This document shows positions 29,810-39,099 of a DNA stretch of 45,913 nucleotides, piece by piece. Under the pieces are notes generated by a model. The model was given only the letters and a program-made list of their open reading frames with translations, was not told the DNA's origin and made no database searches. The stretch is from Desulfobacterales bacterium (GTDB taxonomy: Bacteria > Desulfobacterota > Desulfobacteria > Desulfobacterales > SKZT01). The stretch is taken from assembly GCA_018399715.1 (NCBI GenBank), contig JAGYNR010000006.1, positions 1 through 45,913 of the forward strand. Reading direction: 5' to 3'. Numbering within the stretch: the stretch's first letter is position 1; each line of letters begins with the position of its first letter. The translations under genes and the position numbers were made by a program.

Positions 29810-31162
29810 ATGACATTATCATCACTTACAGCCATATCACCGGTGGACGGCCGGTATCATCATACCTGCAAAATTTTAAGCCGGTTTTTCTCAGAGAGTG
29901 CTCTGATTCGTTACCGGATTCTGGTTGAAGTAGAGTATTTTATCGCTTTATGCGAATTACCACTGCCTCCGCTGAAAACATTTGACCGAAATCTTTTTGA
30001 ATCGCTTCGACAGATATATAATGATTTTTCCATTGAAGATGCCCGTAGGGTTAAAGATATTGAAAAAATTACCAATCATGATGTCAAGGCTGTGGAATAT
30101 CTGCTCAAAGAAAAATTTGACGGTATGGGACTGACTGTATTCAGGGAATTTATACATTTTGGTCTGACTTCCCAGGACATTAACAATACCGCCGTTCCCC
30201 TTTCCCTAAAGAAAGCCTGGCGTGATGCGATAGCGCCTTTACTCAATAGCCTGATCACCGATCTGGCAGATAAGGCTTATCAGTGGAAAAAAATTCCTAT
30301 GCTGGCCCGCACTCACGGCCAACCGGCCTCACCTACCCGGCTTGGAAAGGAACTGCTTGTGTTCGTTGACAGACTGCAAGACCAGCTCACCCTTTTAGAA
30401 ACTGTCCCGTATTCAGCAAAGTTTGGCAGCGCTGTGGGCAATTTTAATGCCCATTATGTCGCCTATCCGGATATTGACTGGATTGCCTTCGCTGATCGTC
30501 TGATTAACGATATCCTTGGCTTGCGGCGTTCCCGGATTACCACCCAGATCGAACACTACGATAATCTGGGTGCCTTTTTTGATTCAATTAAACGAATCAA
30601 TACCATCCTGATCGACTTTGCCAGGGATATGTGGTCTTATATTTCAATGGATTATTTTAAGCAAAAAATTGTTGCGGGGGAAGTTGGATCATCAACGATG
30701 CCTCACAAAGTCAATCCTATCGATTTTGAAAATGCTGAAGGAAACCTGGGTATTGCCAATGCCGTTTTTGAACACCTGTCGGCTAAACTGCCGATTTCCC
30801 GTTTGCAAAGGGATCTGACAGACTCCACGGTCACCCGGAATATCGGCGTTCCCCTCGCCCATACCCTGATCGGACTGAAATCCATCTTGCGCGGTCTTGA
30901 CAAACTCATTTTAAACGATGAAAAAATAAAGAGGGATTTATCCGAAAACTGGGCTGTCATTTCTGAAGGAATCCAAACAATTCTTCGGCGTGAGGGGTAT
31001 CCGAGGCCCTATGAAACGCTTTTGGAACTGACCCGAACCCATAAACGAATCGACCGGGAAGCCATCGCGCAGTTTATTGAAACTCTCGACCTTTCCGATG
31101 ATGTAAAGAATGAACTTAGTCGCATTACTCCTGAAAATTACTGCGGAATTTGTGACTTTTAA
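29810..31162 (+). CDS. purB: Adenylosuccinate lyase
   Basis: LTAISPVDGRYHHTCKILSRFFSE...RTHGQPASPTRLGKEL...GEVGSSTMPHKVNPIDFENAEGNLG. Confidence 0.95.
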   Translation: MTLSSLTAISPVDGRYHHTCKILSRFFSESALIRYRILVEVEYFIALCELPLPPLKTFDRNLFESLRQIYNDFSIEDARRVKDIEKITNHDVKAVEYLLKEKFDGMGLTVFREFIHFGLTSQDINNTAVPLSLKKAWRDAIAPLLNSLITDLADKAYQWKKIPMLARTHGQPASPTRLGKELLVFVDRLQDQLTLLETVPYSAKFGSAVGNFNAHYVAYPDIDWIAFADRLINDILGLRRSRITTQIEHYDNLGAFFDSIKRINTILIDFARDMWSYISMDYFKQKIVAGEVGSSTMPHKVNPIDFENAEGNLGIANAVFEHLSAKLPISRLQRDLTDSTVTRNIGVPLAHTLIGLKSILRGLDKLILNDEKIKRDLSENWAVISEGIQTILRREGYPRPYETLLELTRTHKRIDREAIAQFIETLDLSDDVKNELSRITPENYCGICDF

Positions 31163-31237
31163 AAAGTCTTTGATTAATTCCAAAACGCTTCTGAAGCCTT
31201 ATCAATTTTAACTTTTTACGAACGTAAATTTTTCAAT

Positions 31238-31747
31238 TCAGCGATCAAGAGCATGTTTTACAATGTGACCAATTTCTGGAAAAATAATTGATTTACAGGC
31301 CGTTTGGCAGGCATTAAAACTTCCCGGCATACAAAACACCGGCGTATTGCTGATCAGCCCGGCAACAGCCCGTGAGAGTATGGCCGCCGAACCGATCTCA
31401 TTGTAGCTGAGCATGGTAAAAAGTGCGGAAAACCCGGTGAGTTCTTTGCTGAAAAGGGGTCGAACCGCTTCTATGGTTACATCCGAACAGGTAATTCCTG
31501 TTCCTCCGGTGATAAGTATGGCCTGACATTCCGGATTTTGGACAGCTTCAAAGACAGCTTTCGAAATCCCAACCTGATCGTCACCGATTACCCTGTGAAG
31601 AACGACCGTATGGCCTTCGCGTTCAGCTTGATCTTTTATCCATAAACCGCTTTTATCATTTTTCAAATGACGGGTACTGGAAACAGATAAAACAGCCATA
31701 CTGATTTTTTTTGGTGCATGTTTTTTGTGTTCATCAATACCCATCAT
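31238..31747 (-). CDS. moaB: Molybdenum cofactor biosynthesis protein MoaB/MogA family
   Basis: ILITGGTGITCSDVTIEAVRPLFSKELTGFSALFTMLSYNEIGSAAILSRAVAG. Confidence 0.92.
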   Translation of the reverse strand: MMGIDEHKKHAPKKISMAVLSVSSTRHLKNDKSGLWIKDQAEREGHTVVLHRVIGDDQVGISKAVFEAVQNPECQAILITGGTGITCSDVTIEAVRPLFSKELTGFSALFTMLSYNEIGSAAILSRAVAGLISNTPVFCMPGSFNACQTACKSIIFPEIGHIVKHALDR

Positions 31748-32286
31748 TACTTTTCCCTTTCCAAAACGACCTCATCCTTTCCATCATGTTCGACCATCTG
31801 CGCATTGATCATCTCGGAACGTCGCGTTTCCACAACCTTTCCTACATAATCAGCCTGAATCGGCAGCTCCCTGTGTCCCCGATCTACCAAAACCGCTAAT
31901 TCTATCCGGTCCGGCCTTCCAAAGTCGATCAATAGATCCATAGCAGCACGTATCGTTCGTCCGGTAAAAAGAACATCATCGACTAAAATAATATCTTTGC
32001 CGTCAACGGAAAAATTAATTTCCGTGGTCTTGACGACCGGATTAAGGCTAAGACGCGTCCAGTCATCACGATAAAGCGTGATATCCATCTGACCTGACGG
32101 AACTTCAACGCCCTCAATTTGCCGGATTTTTTCTCGTATTCGTTTTGCCAGGTAAACACCTCTGGTAAAAATTCCAATGAGTGCCAGCTTTTGAGTTCCT
32201 TTGTGGACCTCCAGTATCTCATGGCTCATTCTGACCAAAATCCGGTCGATATCCAAAGCGTCCAATAAAACCTGTGAGGATTTCAT
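31747..32286 (-). CDS. pyrR: Bifunctional pyr operon regulator / uracil phosphoribosyltransferase
   Basis: RILVRMSHEILE...LIGIFTRGVYLAKRI...KDIILVDDVLFTGRTIRAAMDLLID...ELPIQADYVGKVVETRRSE. Confidence 0.95.
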   Translation of the reverse strand: MKSSQVLLDALDIDRILVRMSHEILEVHKGTQKLALIGIFTRGVYLAKRIREKIRQIEGVEVPSGQMDITLYRDDWTRLSLNPVVKTTEINFSVDGKDIILVDDVLFTGRTIRAAMDLLIDFGRPDRIELAVLVDRGHRELPIQADYVGKVVETRRSEMINAQMVEHDGKDEVVLEREK

Positions 32287-32565
32287 GATGACATAACGTC
32301 CTTTCTATAATTGAAATTCCCGATGACGGTCAACTCTTCAATTTTTTAATTTACCGTAAATAATTTCATTAAATCAATATCAATCTAATCTTTCACCTTG
32401 ATTTTGACCTTAAAGTTTCGTAATTTTTTGTTTATCTTTTTCAATTTGATTGTTCGCTAAAACAAATAACCGGTTGTCTGATCGCTACCGGTTCAAAACC
32501 AAAACAATATTTTAAAATTAAATGACATGATTCTGCAATGCAAATCCCAAATTCAAAATTGCAAA

Positions 32566-33150
32566 ATGAACCTTTGTACCGGGGTTATACTTGCAGGGGG
32601 GCTCAATAAACGCTTTGGCGGAAAAATAAAGGCATTTCTTCCATTACGGGGAAAACGGTTACTGGATTATATCTATGAGCTATTTACTGATCTTTTTGAT
32701 GAAATCATACTGGTCACCAAGGATCCACTGAAATATCTGGACTGGGATGTTTTGATCGGAACTGATCTGTTTTCCGTAAGGAGTTCGCTCACCGGCATTC
32801 ATGCCGGAATCTTTTACGCATCGAATCCTTACTGCTTTATGTGTGCATCCGATATGCCTTTTTTGCAAAAAAATCTGGTTGAGGGTCTTCTAAGAGAAAT
32901 CCAAGAAGACACGGACGTTGTCATACCAGAGACCAGTGAAGGACTGGAGCCTTTGTGTGCTGTATATTCCAAACGCTGCCTTCATCGTATCGAACAGCAA
33001 CTTAATATTGAAAATTATAAAATAAGAGATTTTCTGAAAAAAATACGTCTGAAAAAAATAAAAGAGACCACCCTTAAGAAATGGGATTCAAAACTGGTCA
33101 GTTTTTTGAACATAAATACCCCCGAAGACCTTCAGAAGGCAAACATATGA
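32566..33150 (+). CDS. mobA: Molybdenum cofactor guanylyltransferase
   Basis: CTGVILAGGLNKRFGGKIKAFLPLRGKRLLDY...FMCASDMPFL; start trimmed to 32566. Confidence 0.88.
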   Translation: MNLCTGVILAGGLNKRFGGKIKAFLPLRGKRLLDYIYELFTDLFDEIILVTKDPLKYLDWDVLIGTDLFSVRSSLTGIHAGIFYASNPYCFMCASDMPFLQKNLVEGLLREIQEDTDVVIPETSEGLEPLCAVYSKRCLHRIEQQLNIENYKIRDFLKKIRLKKIKETTLKKWDSKLVSFLNINTPEDLQKANI

Positions 33151-33509
33151 TGAATGTCACCCAGCTTTTGGAACAGGTTAAAAAACACCCGGACCTTGAC
33201 CAGGCAGGAATGATTCTCTGTCACAATGGTGTGGTACGAGCTACATCGCAAGATGGCCGGAAAGTAACCGGTCTTCGGGTAGCGGTAGATCATGATAAGC
33301 TAAACCAAATTATAGAGATGAAAAAAAAGCTCCCCGGCATCATAGAAATCCTGATTCACATCAATGAGAATAAGGACCTGTCGGTAGGCGATGATATTAT
33401 GTACCTGGTAGTCGCCGGAGATGTTCGGAATAATGTCCTGAAGGCATTCAGCGAAACATTGGATTCCATTAAACGTACGGTCACCCGTAAAACAGAATTT
33501 TTTGGTTAG
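33147..33509 (+). CDS. moaE: MoaE-like molybdopterin synthase catalytic subunit (divergent)
   Basis: GMILCHNGVVRATSQDGRKVTGLRVAVDHDKL... in a moaB/mobA/moaC cluster; ATGA overlap with mobA. Confidence 0.7.
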   Translation: MMNVTQLLEQVKKHPDLDQAGMILCHNGVVRATSQDGRKVTGLRVAVDHDKLNQIIEMKKKLPGIIEILIHINENKDLSVGDDIMYLVVAGDVRNNVLKAFSETLDSIKRTVTRKTEFFG

Positions 33510-33518
33510 GATGATTTT

Positions 33519-34001
33519 ATGCCTATTTTCACTCATTTAGACAGTCAGGGGCATGTTCGGATGGTTGATGTCACGGAAAAGAATTCTACTGAGCGGATAG
33601 CTGTAGCTCAAGGTAAGATTTCCATGAATTGCGATACCTTCGAAAAAATTCAACATCAGTCCGTAGTAAAAGGAAATGTGCTGGAAACCGCACGGATTGC
33701 CGGTATCATGGCGGCTAAAAAAACGCCGGATCTGATTCCCATGTGCCATCCGCTGAATATCACTCATGTGAATATCGATTTTTTCCCCTGTGAAGACGAA
33801 ACAGCCTATGGTATCGTTGCGTCGGTTCGTCTGAGAGGTCAAACTGGTGTAGAGATGGAGGCTTTGACAGCGGTATCGGTTGCCGCGCTGACGATTTATG
33901 ATATGTGTAAATCCTATGATAAAAATATGTGCATATCCGACATATATCTCACAGAAAAATCCGGTGGGAAGAGCGGTCGATTCAGGCGACAAGACAAATA
34001 A
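33519..34001 (+). CDS. moaC: Cyclic pyranopterin monophosphate synthase
   Basis: HVRMVDVTEKNSTERIAVAQG...GIMAAKKTPDLIPMCHPLNITHVNIDF...GVEMEALTAVSVAALTIYDMCKS. Confidence 0.95.
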   Translation: MPIFTHLDSQGHVRMVDVTEKNSTERIAVAQGKISMNCDTFEKIQHQSVVKGNVLETARIAGIMAAKKTPDLIPMCHPLNITHVNIDFFPCEDETAYGIVASVRLRGQTGVEMEALTAVSVAALTIYDMCKSYDKNMCISDIYLTEKSGGKSGRFRRQDK

Positions 34002-34049
34002 AATTCAATGCTTTCCAATTGGTTTCCCCAAAAAAAAAAAGCGGTTAAA

Positions 34050-34089
34050 TAGTGCCCAAACGAAAATCAGGATTTTCGTTTGGGCACTA
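34050..34089. repeat. Short form of the MITE-like palindrome (copy 4), perfect 19-bp stem
   Basis: TAGTGCCCAAACGAAAATC-AG-GATTTTCGTTTGGGCACTA. Confidence 0.92.
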
Positions 34090-34110
34090 AATAACATAAT
34101 GAGGTTAAAA

Positions 34111-35415
34111 ATGAGATTAAAACTGATTTGTCGTAAGCGAAAGCATTTTATTTTTCTTTTATTTTTATCAGGAAGTTTATTGCTGGCCTGCACCACCGTC
34201 GAAAAAAAGAAACCCGCAACTGTCGAAAAAAAGGAACCCGCAACTGTCGAAAAACAGAAATCTTTAGAAAAACGGTTGCCGATGACACTGCTTTCCCCTG
34301 AAAAATATCCTGATTTTTCGGATGACATGTTTTTAGATGGCTTGGAATTTGCGATTCATCAAAGTCTTCAATACCTGAAGAGACTTTCCCCGCAACATCG
34401 GTTTACTTTCGGAAACGATATGGTAAATGCCGCTCAAATGAAAAAATCTCTGACCGTTTTCAAAGACTTTCTTCAAAAAAATCCTCGGGCCGAAAACATA
34501 AACGAGTTTATCTTAAAAAATTATACGGTTTATGCCTCCAGTGGAAGTGAAAAAAATGGAAAGGTTCTTTTTACCGGCTATTATGAACCTTATATAGAAG
34601 GAAGCCTTCAGTCTTCCCCAACATTTACCGTGCCTATCTACAGCATTCCCTCTGACCTGATATCCGTGGATCTCTCACCTTTTTCCAAAGAATTGAACGG
34701 TAAAAAAATCCTGGCGCGTTGGAACGGAAAAACAGTTGTCCCTTACCACGAAAGAACCGAAATTGACTTTGGGGATGTATTAAACGGCAAGGCCAAACCT
34801 CTGGTTTGGGTTAAAGACATAGTAGATGCCTTTTTTCTTCATATTCAAGGCTCCGGCAAAGTATACCTTAAAAATGGCAGCAGCATCCACCTTCACTACC
34901 ATGCGGTTAATGGCAGACCATACCGAAGTATTGGAAAATACCTGATTGAAAACGATAAAATACCACGGGATGAAATGTCCATGCAGAAAATTCGGCAGTA
35001 CCTGGCATCACATCCCGAAGAAATCAAAACGATTCTTGGCTACAACCCCAGCTACGTTTTTTTCAGAGTTGAAGAACAAGGACCGGTGGGAGCTATTAAT
35101 GTCCTATTGACTCCCGGACGGTCGATTGCAACTGACCGACGCATTTTCCCGCTATCCGCTCTGGCCTTTATCGAAAGCCATAAACCGTATATCAGCGGAA
35201 ACGGCAATATCAAAAAATGGGCATCTTTTTCCAGATTTGTTCTGAATCAGGATACGGGAGGCGCCATCAGGGGACCCGGTCGTGCAGATCTTTTCTGGGG
35301 ATCCGGTGAATATGCCCGTCTGGCTGCAGGGCACATGCAACATCCAGGTAATCTTTATTTTCTGATTCTTAAAAAAAACACTCCTGTAATCCGGTTATCT
35401 AACCGTTGTCGATGA
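34111..35415 (+). CDS. mltA: Membrane-bound lytic murein transglycosylase A (lipoprotein)
   Basis: Lipobox LLLAC; GYYEPYIEGS...FFLHIQGSGKVYL...NPSYVFFR...LNQDTGGAIRGPGRADLFWGSGEYA; start corrected to 34111, downstream of repeat copy 4. Confidence 0.9.
   Translation: MRLKLICRKRKHFIFLLFLSGSLLLACTTVEKKKPATVEKKEPATVEKQKSLEKRLPMTLLSPEKYPDFSDDMFLDGLEFAIHQSLQYLKRLSPQHRFTFGNDMVNAAQMKKSLTVFKDFLQKNPRAENINEFILKNYTVYASSGSEKNGKVLFTGYYEPYIEGSLQSSPTFTVPIYSIPSDLISVDLSPFSKELNGKKILARWNGKTVVPYHERTEIDFGDVLNGKAKPLVWVKDIVDAFFLHIQGSGKVYLKNGSSIHLHYHAVNGRPYRSIGKYLIENDKIPRDEMSMQKIRQYLASHPEEIKTILGYNPSYVFFRVEEQGPVGAINVLLTPGRSIATDRRIFPLSALAFIESHKPYISGNGNIKKWASFSRFVLNQDTGGAIRGPGRADLFWGSGEYARLAAGHMQHPGNLYFLILKKNTPVIRLSNRCR
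34198..34260 (+). repeat. 24-nt tandem repeat in the mltA linker
   Basis: GTCGAAAAAAAGAAACCCGCAACT / GTCGAAAAAAAGGAACCCGCAACT / GTCGAAAAACAGAAA encoding (VEKKxPAT)n. Confidence 0.75.
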
Positions 35416-35536
35416 AAGATTGAAAAATATTAATCGACACTGGTGTTATTTTGGCCATATAATTTTTTTAAAGAAAAGCCGAACATAAATAAAGATTCAT
35501 AACGCCCGAAGAATACATATCAGGAGCTCAAGGCAT

Positions 35537-38221
35537 ATGTCGCTTTATTTGAAAGCAAAAACCTTGGTTTGTCTACTGACATGCTATGTGGCGATTGCAT
35601 GGCTTCCGGTCCAAGCTGCAAATGGAAACGATGGCGTCAGAACGCAACATGTGTTGATTCTGAGTTCCTATCATAGGGGATATAGCTGGACGGATGACAT
35701 CATCAGGGGAGTCAGGAAAATACTCGATGATTACGATAAGCCGATAGCACTTTCCTACGAATATCTGGATACCAAACGCTATGAAGAAAGCTCCCTTTAT
35801 TATGAACATATTGCCGATCTTTTTGAGTATAAGTACGATCAAAAACCTGTCGATCTCCTTATTTTAAGTGATAACAGCGCTTTTGATTTTGTTTTGATGC
35901 ATCGAAACCGTATTTTTACGAATGTGCCGGTGGTTTTTTGCGGCATCAACAACTATACCCCTGCCATGAGAAAACAAATTCCGCAAAGTACCGGAGTGGC
36001 GGAATTCAAGGAAATGGATGCTACCCTCGACCTGATAATGCATCTGCATCCGCAAACGCAAAAGATCGCTCTCATTTGTGATGACACTGTAACCTGTCGA
36101 ATTGATGCAGGACTTATCCGGCAGGCAGTTATTAAAAATTACCAACTCGAACTCATTGAAATGTCAGGCGATGCTCTTTCATTTTCTGAGCTGTTGGTCC
36201 ACTTGAAACAATTACCTCCGAAAACAGTCGTTTTTTTCGCCAGTTTTTGGCGGGATCGGGTCGGTAACTCCTATGCTGCCGAAAAAATTCTTCCCTGCGT
36301 TACCGATTCATCAACAGCGCCGGTATATACACATGCCGACACATTTCTCATAGACGGCGTCGTCGGTGGCGTTTTAGTACACGGACGAAATCAGGGACAT
36401 CTGGCAGGCAAAATGGCATTACGGATTCTGCGCGGTGCCTCCCCGGAATCCATTCCTGTGGCCAGCCAGTCCACTATTCCTGTCTTTGATCATAATGCAT
36501 TGAATCGATGGCAAATCGATCCAGCCTTATTACCCGCAAACGCTGTTATCATTAATCAATCACCGCCGTCACTTTACGAAAAACATACCGGATTAGTATG
36601 GATAGTGATTGCCGCTTTTGCCGGTTTACTGGCGCTCGTGGCGGGCCTGGCTATCAATATTGCTTTCCGCCAACGAGCTGAACATGCCTTACGGCAAAGC
36701 GAAAGCCGTTTCCGTTCTTTGATAGAACTGTCGCCAGTGCCTATCGTTCTGGAACGAAAAGCGCAGTGTCTATATGTTAACCTGGCTTTCACAAGACTTG
36801 TCGGCTCTCCCACACCTGATATGCTGATCGGCCATCCACTGCTAAATTTTTTCCCTTCCGAAGAGCATGAAAAGATAACTGCTTACCTTAACCACCCAAA
36901 AACAAACAGATCTGAGTCCGTTCAATTTGAATTGGATTATCTGCATCTTGACGGCAGTCGTTTTCCATCGGAGATTCATCTGTCTGTAATTGACCTGCCC
37001 GATGGCCATTGCTCCCTGGTTTTTGTAAATGATATTACACAGCGACGCAAAGCTGAAAAAGAACGGGAGAAGTTACAGGCTCAGTTGCTGCAGGCCCATA
37101 AAATGGAGTCGGTAGGACGTCTGGCTGGTGGAGTAGCTCACGACTTCAACAACATGATAGGTGTTATTCTCGGCTACACAGAACTGGCCTTGCAAACTAT
37201 CACCTCTGTTCATCCACTGTATACTCATTTTCAGCAGATTCACAAGGCAGCCGGGCATTCCGCTGAGTTGACACGACAACTGCTTGCCTTTGCCCGAAAA
37301 CAAACTGCGAGTCCTGAAATACTTGACCTGAATGAGACCATGGCAGAAATGCTTGAAATGCTGAAAAGGCTTATGGGTGAAGATATCAACCTTTCCCGGC
37401 AACCGGGTAAGAATCTGTGGCCCGTCAAGATAGATCCCTCGCAGGTCCATCAAATATCGGCTAACTTGTGTGCCAACGCCAGAGATGCTATTGAAGGTAT
37501 CGGCAAAGTCGTTATCGAGACCACCAATATTTTTTGGGATGAAGACGCCTATACCTTAAATTCTGAGCCGTTTTCCGGCGAATATGTACTGCTGACAGTC
37601 AGGGACAATGGCTGCGGTATGGACAAAAAGACCTTGAGCAAATTATTTGACCCCTTTTTCACAAAGAAGAAAACGGGGCAAGGGACCGGGCTGGGCCTTG
37701 CCACGGTTTATGGCATTGTCAAGCAAAACAACGGGTACATTCACGTTTACAGTGAACCGGGTCAGGGAACAACCTTCAAGATCTATTTCCCCCGGAGCGC
37801 GGCTGAGGGCATTCCCAAACCGAAACAGACAACAATGAAACATGCTATGAGCGGACACGAAACCATCCTGCTGGTAGAAGACGAGCCCATGATTTTAGAT
37901 ATCACCATGACAATGCTTAAACATCAGGGATACAACGTATTATCTGCCAAATCTCCAAGCGAGGCCATTCGCATAGCCCTGGAATATACCGATGAAATTC
38001 ACCTTCTGGTGACCGACGTGATCATGCCTGAAATGAACGGGCAGGAACTGGCAGAAAACCTGTTGTCGTATTATCCTAATCTGAAACAGCTTTTGATGTC
38101 CGGGTACACCGCCGATATCATTGCGCATCATGGTATCCTTGATGACGGCATTAACTTTATCCAAAAACCCTTTTCGGCAGAATATCTCAGCACAACAGTA
38201 CGAAACATTTTGGATTCATAA
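35537..38221 (+). CDS. Hybrid histidine kinase: periplasmic ABC-SBP-like sensor, PAS, HisKA, HATPase, receiver
   Basis: Signal peptide, VLILSSYHRGYSWTDDIIRG...; PAS region; GGVAHDFNNMIGVILGYTELAL H-box; GTGLGLATVYGIVKQNNG; receiver VEDEPMILD...VTDVIMPEMNG...QKPFSAEYL. Confidence 0.9.
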   Translation: MSLYLKAKTLVCLLTCYVAIAWLPVQAANGNDGVRTQHVLILSSYHRGYSWTDDIIRGVRKILDDYDKPIALSYEYLDTKRYEESSLYYEHIADLFEYKYDQKPVDLLILSDNSAFDFVLMHRNRIFTNVPVVFCGINNYTPAMRKQIPQSTGVAEFKEMDATLDLIMHLHPQTQKIALICDDTVTCRIDAGLIRQAVIKNYQLELIEMSGDALSFSELLVHLKQLPPKTVVFFASFWRDRVGNSYAAEKILPCVTDSSTAPVYTHADTFLIDGVVGGVLVHGRNQGHLAGKMALRILRGASPESIPVASQSTIPVFDHNALNRWQIDPALLPANAVIINQSPPSLYEKHTGLVWIVIAAFAGLLALVAGLAINIAFRQRAEHALRQSESRFRSLIELSPVPIVLERKAQCLYVNLAFTRLVGSPTPDMLIGHPLLNFFPSEEHEKITAYLNHPKTNRSESVQFELDYLHLDGSRFPSEIHLSVIDLPDGHCSLVFVNDITQRRKAEKEREKLQAQLLQAHKMESVGRLAGGVAHDFNNMIGVILGYTELALQTITSVHPLYTHFQQIHKAAGHSAELTRQLLAFARKQTASPEILDLNETMAEMLEMLKRLMGEDINLSRQPGKNLWPVKIDPSQVHQISANLCANARDAIEGIGKVVIETTNIFWDEDAYTLNSEPFSGEYVLLTVRDNGCGMDKKTLSKLFDPFFTKKKTGQGTGLGLATVYGIVKQNNGYIHVYSEPGQGTTFKIYFPRSAAEGIPKPKQTTMKHAMSGHETILLVEDEPMILDITMTMLKHQGYNVLSAKSPSEAIRIALEYTDEIHLLVTDVIMPEMNGQELAENLLSYYPNLKQLLMSGYTADIIAHHGILDDGINFIQKPFSAEYLSTTVRNILDS

Positions 38222-38223
38222 GA

Positions 38224-38367
38224 TAGTGCCTGAACGAAAACTGTCTTTTTCGCCAATATCTGCGTCAGACTCAAATTTTAATCCTCGAAATAATCAATTT
38301 ATGTCTGTGGTTAAAATTTTCGTCTTCCTTGATCTTAACAAAAATCCTTATTATCGTTCGGGCACTA
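38224..38367 (+). repeat. Long MITE-like palindromic repeat, copy 5 (forward orientation)
   Basis: TAGTGCCTGAACGAAAACTGTCTTTTTCGCCAATATCTGCGTCAGACTC...CGTTCGGGCACTA; begins 2 nt after the kinase stop. Confidence 0.93.
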
Positions 38368-38569
38368 TGATATGTTATTATTACACTTTCTTATGGAGAA
38401 AACGACCCGGGAAATAATAGAAAGGACAGACGGATACGTCTACAAGCCTTAAGATTATTCCGTAATCAAAAGAAAAAAAATTCAATCCGGGGTTGAATTG
38501 GTGGCATTCAGGCTTTATTTTATTCCTTTAATAAACTATTTAGTAAATCATCTCAAAACGGAGGAACCT

Positions 38570-39097
38570 ATGTTTAGACAATCATGGAGCCCATATCTTG
38601 CCGGGGCTGTGACAGGCCTTTTACTGGTTCTATCGGTGCTCATCAGCGGGAAATTTATAGGTGCGTCAACCACATTTGCCCGCAGTGCATCCGTCATTGA
38701 ACAAACCGTAGGTATCGATACCTCGGTATTCGAATATTTTACCACCAGCAACGGCAAGTATGGGCCCGCTTCATTGCCGAACTGGCAGCTCATGTTTGTT
38801 GTGGGGATCATCATTGGTGCCTTTGTGGCCTCAATGTTGTCCGGCGACTTTAAACTTCAGGCTATTCCAGGCATGTGGAATGAAAGATTTGGTGGAAATC
38901 CCTTCAAAAGAGCAGTGGTGGCCTTCATTGGTGGCGTTATTGCGTTGTTCGGCGCCCGGCTTGCCGGCGGCTGACCCAGCGGCCATGGTCTGAGCGGTCT
39001 GGCTCAGCTATCTGTCAGCGGTTTTGTGGCACTGATTGCTTTCTTTGTCGGTGGTTTAATTACTGCTAACCTGGTTTATGGCATACAAAAGGATTAA
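38570..39097 (+). CDS. Selenocysteine-containing YeeE/YedE (DUF395) half-transporter, UGA-Sec at codon 135
   Basis: ...FGARLAGG-U(TGA 38972-38974)-PSGHGLSGLAQLSVSGFVALIAFFVGGLITANLVYGIQKD*(TAA). Conserved family motif is GGC(T/P)SGHG. GGAGG RBS before ATG 38570. Confidence 0.88.
38990..39007 (+). promoter_or_regulatory. Candidate bacterial SECIS element for the YeeE/YedE selenoprotein
   Basis: CTGAGC-GGTCTG-GCTCAG: perfect 6-bp stem, GGUCUG loop, loop starts 22 nt after the UGA. Confidence 0.8.
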
Positions 39098-39099
39098 AA

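Noticed and set aside
32468-32493. AACCGGT/ACCGGTT hairpin upstream of mobA as a Moco riboswitch
   Set aside because: Only a 7-bp stem with 12-nt loop; none of the multi-stem Moco riboswitch architecture is evident.
33898-34110. N-terminal extension of the mltA ORF
   Set aside because: It reads through the 3' end of moaC and a palindromic repeat; a lipoprotein signal and RBS fit ATG 34111.
38972-38974. TGA as a genuine stop or nonsense mutation/pseudogene in the YeeE/YedE gene
   Set aside because: Frame stays open with conserved family sequence to a natural TAA, the TGA replaces a conserved Cys, and a GGUCUG-loop hairpin follows at SECIS distance; the neighbouring Prx shows the same pattern.
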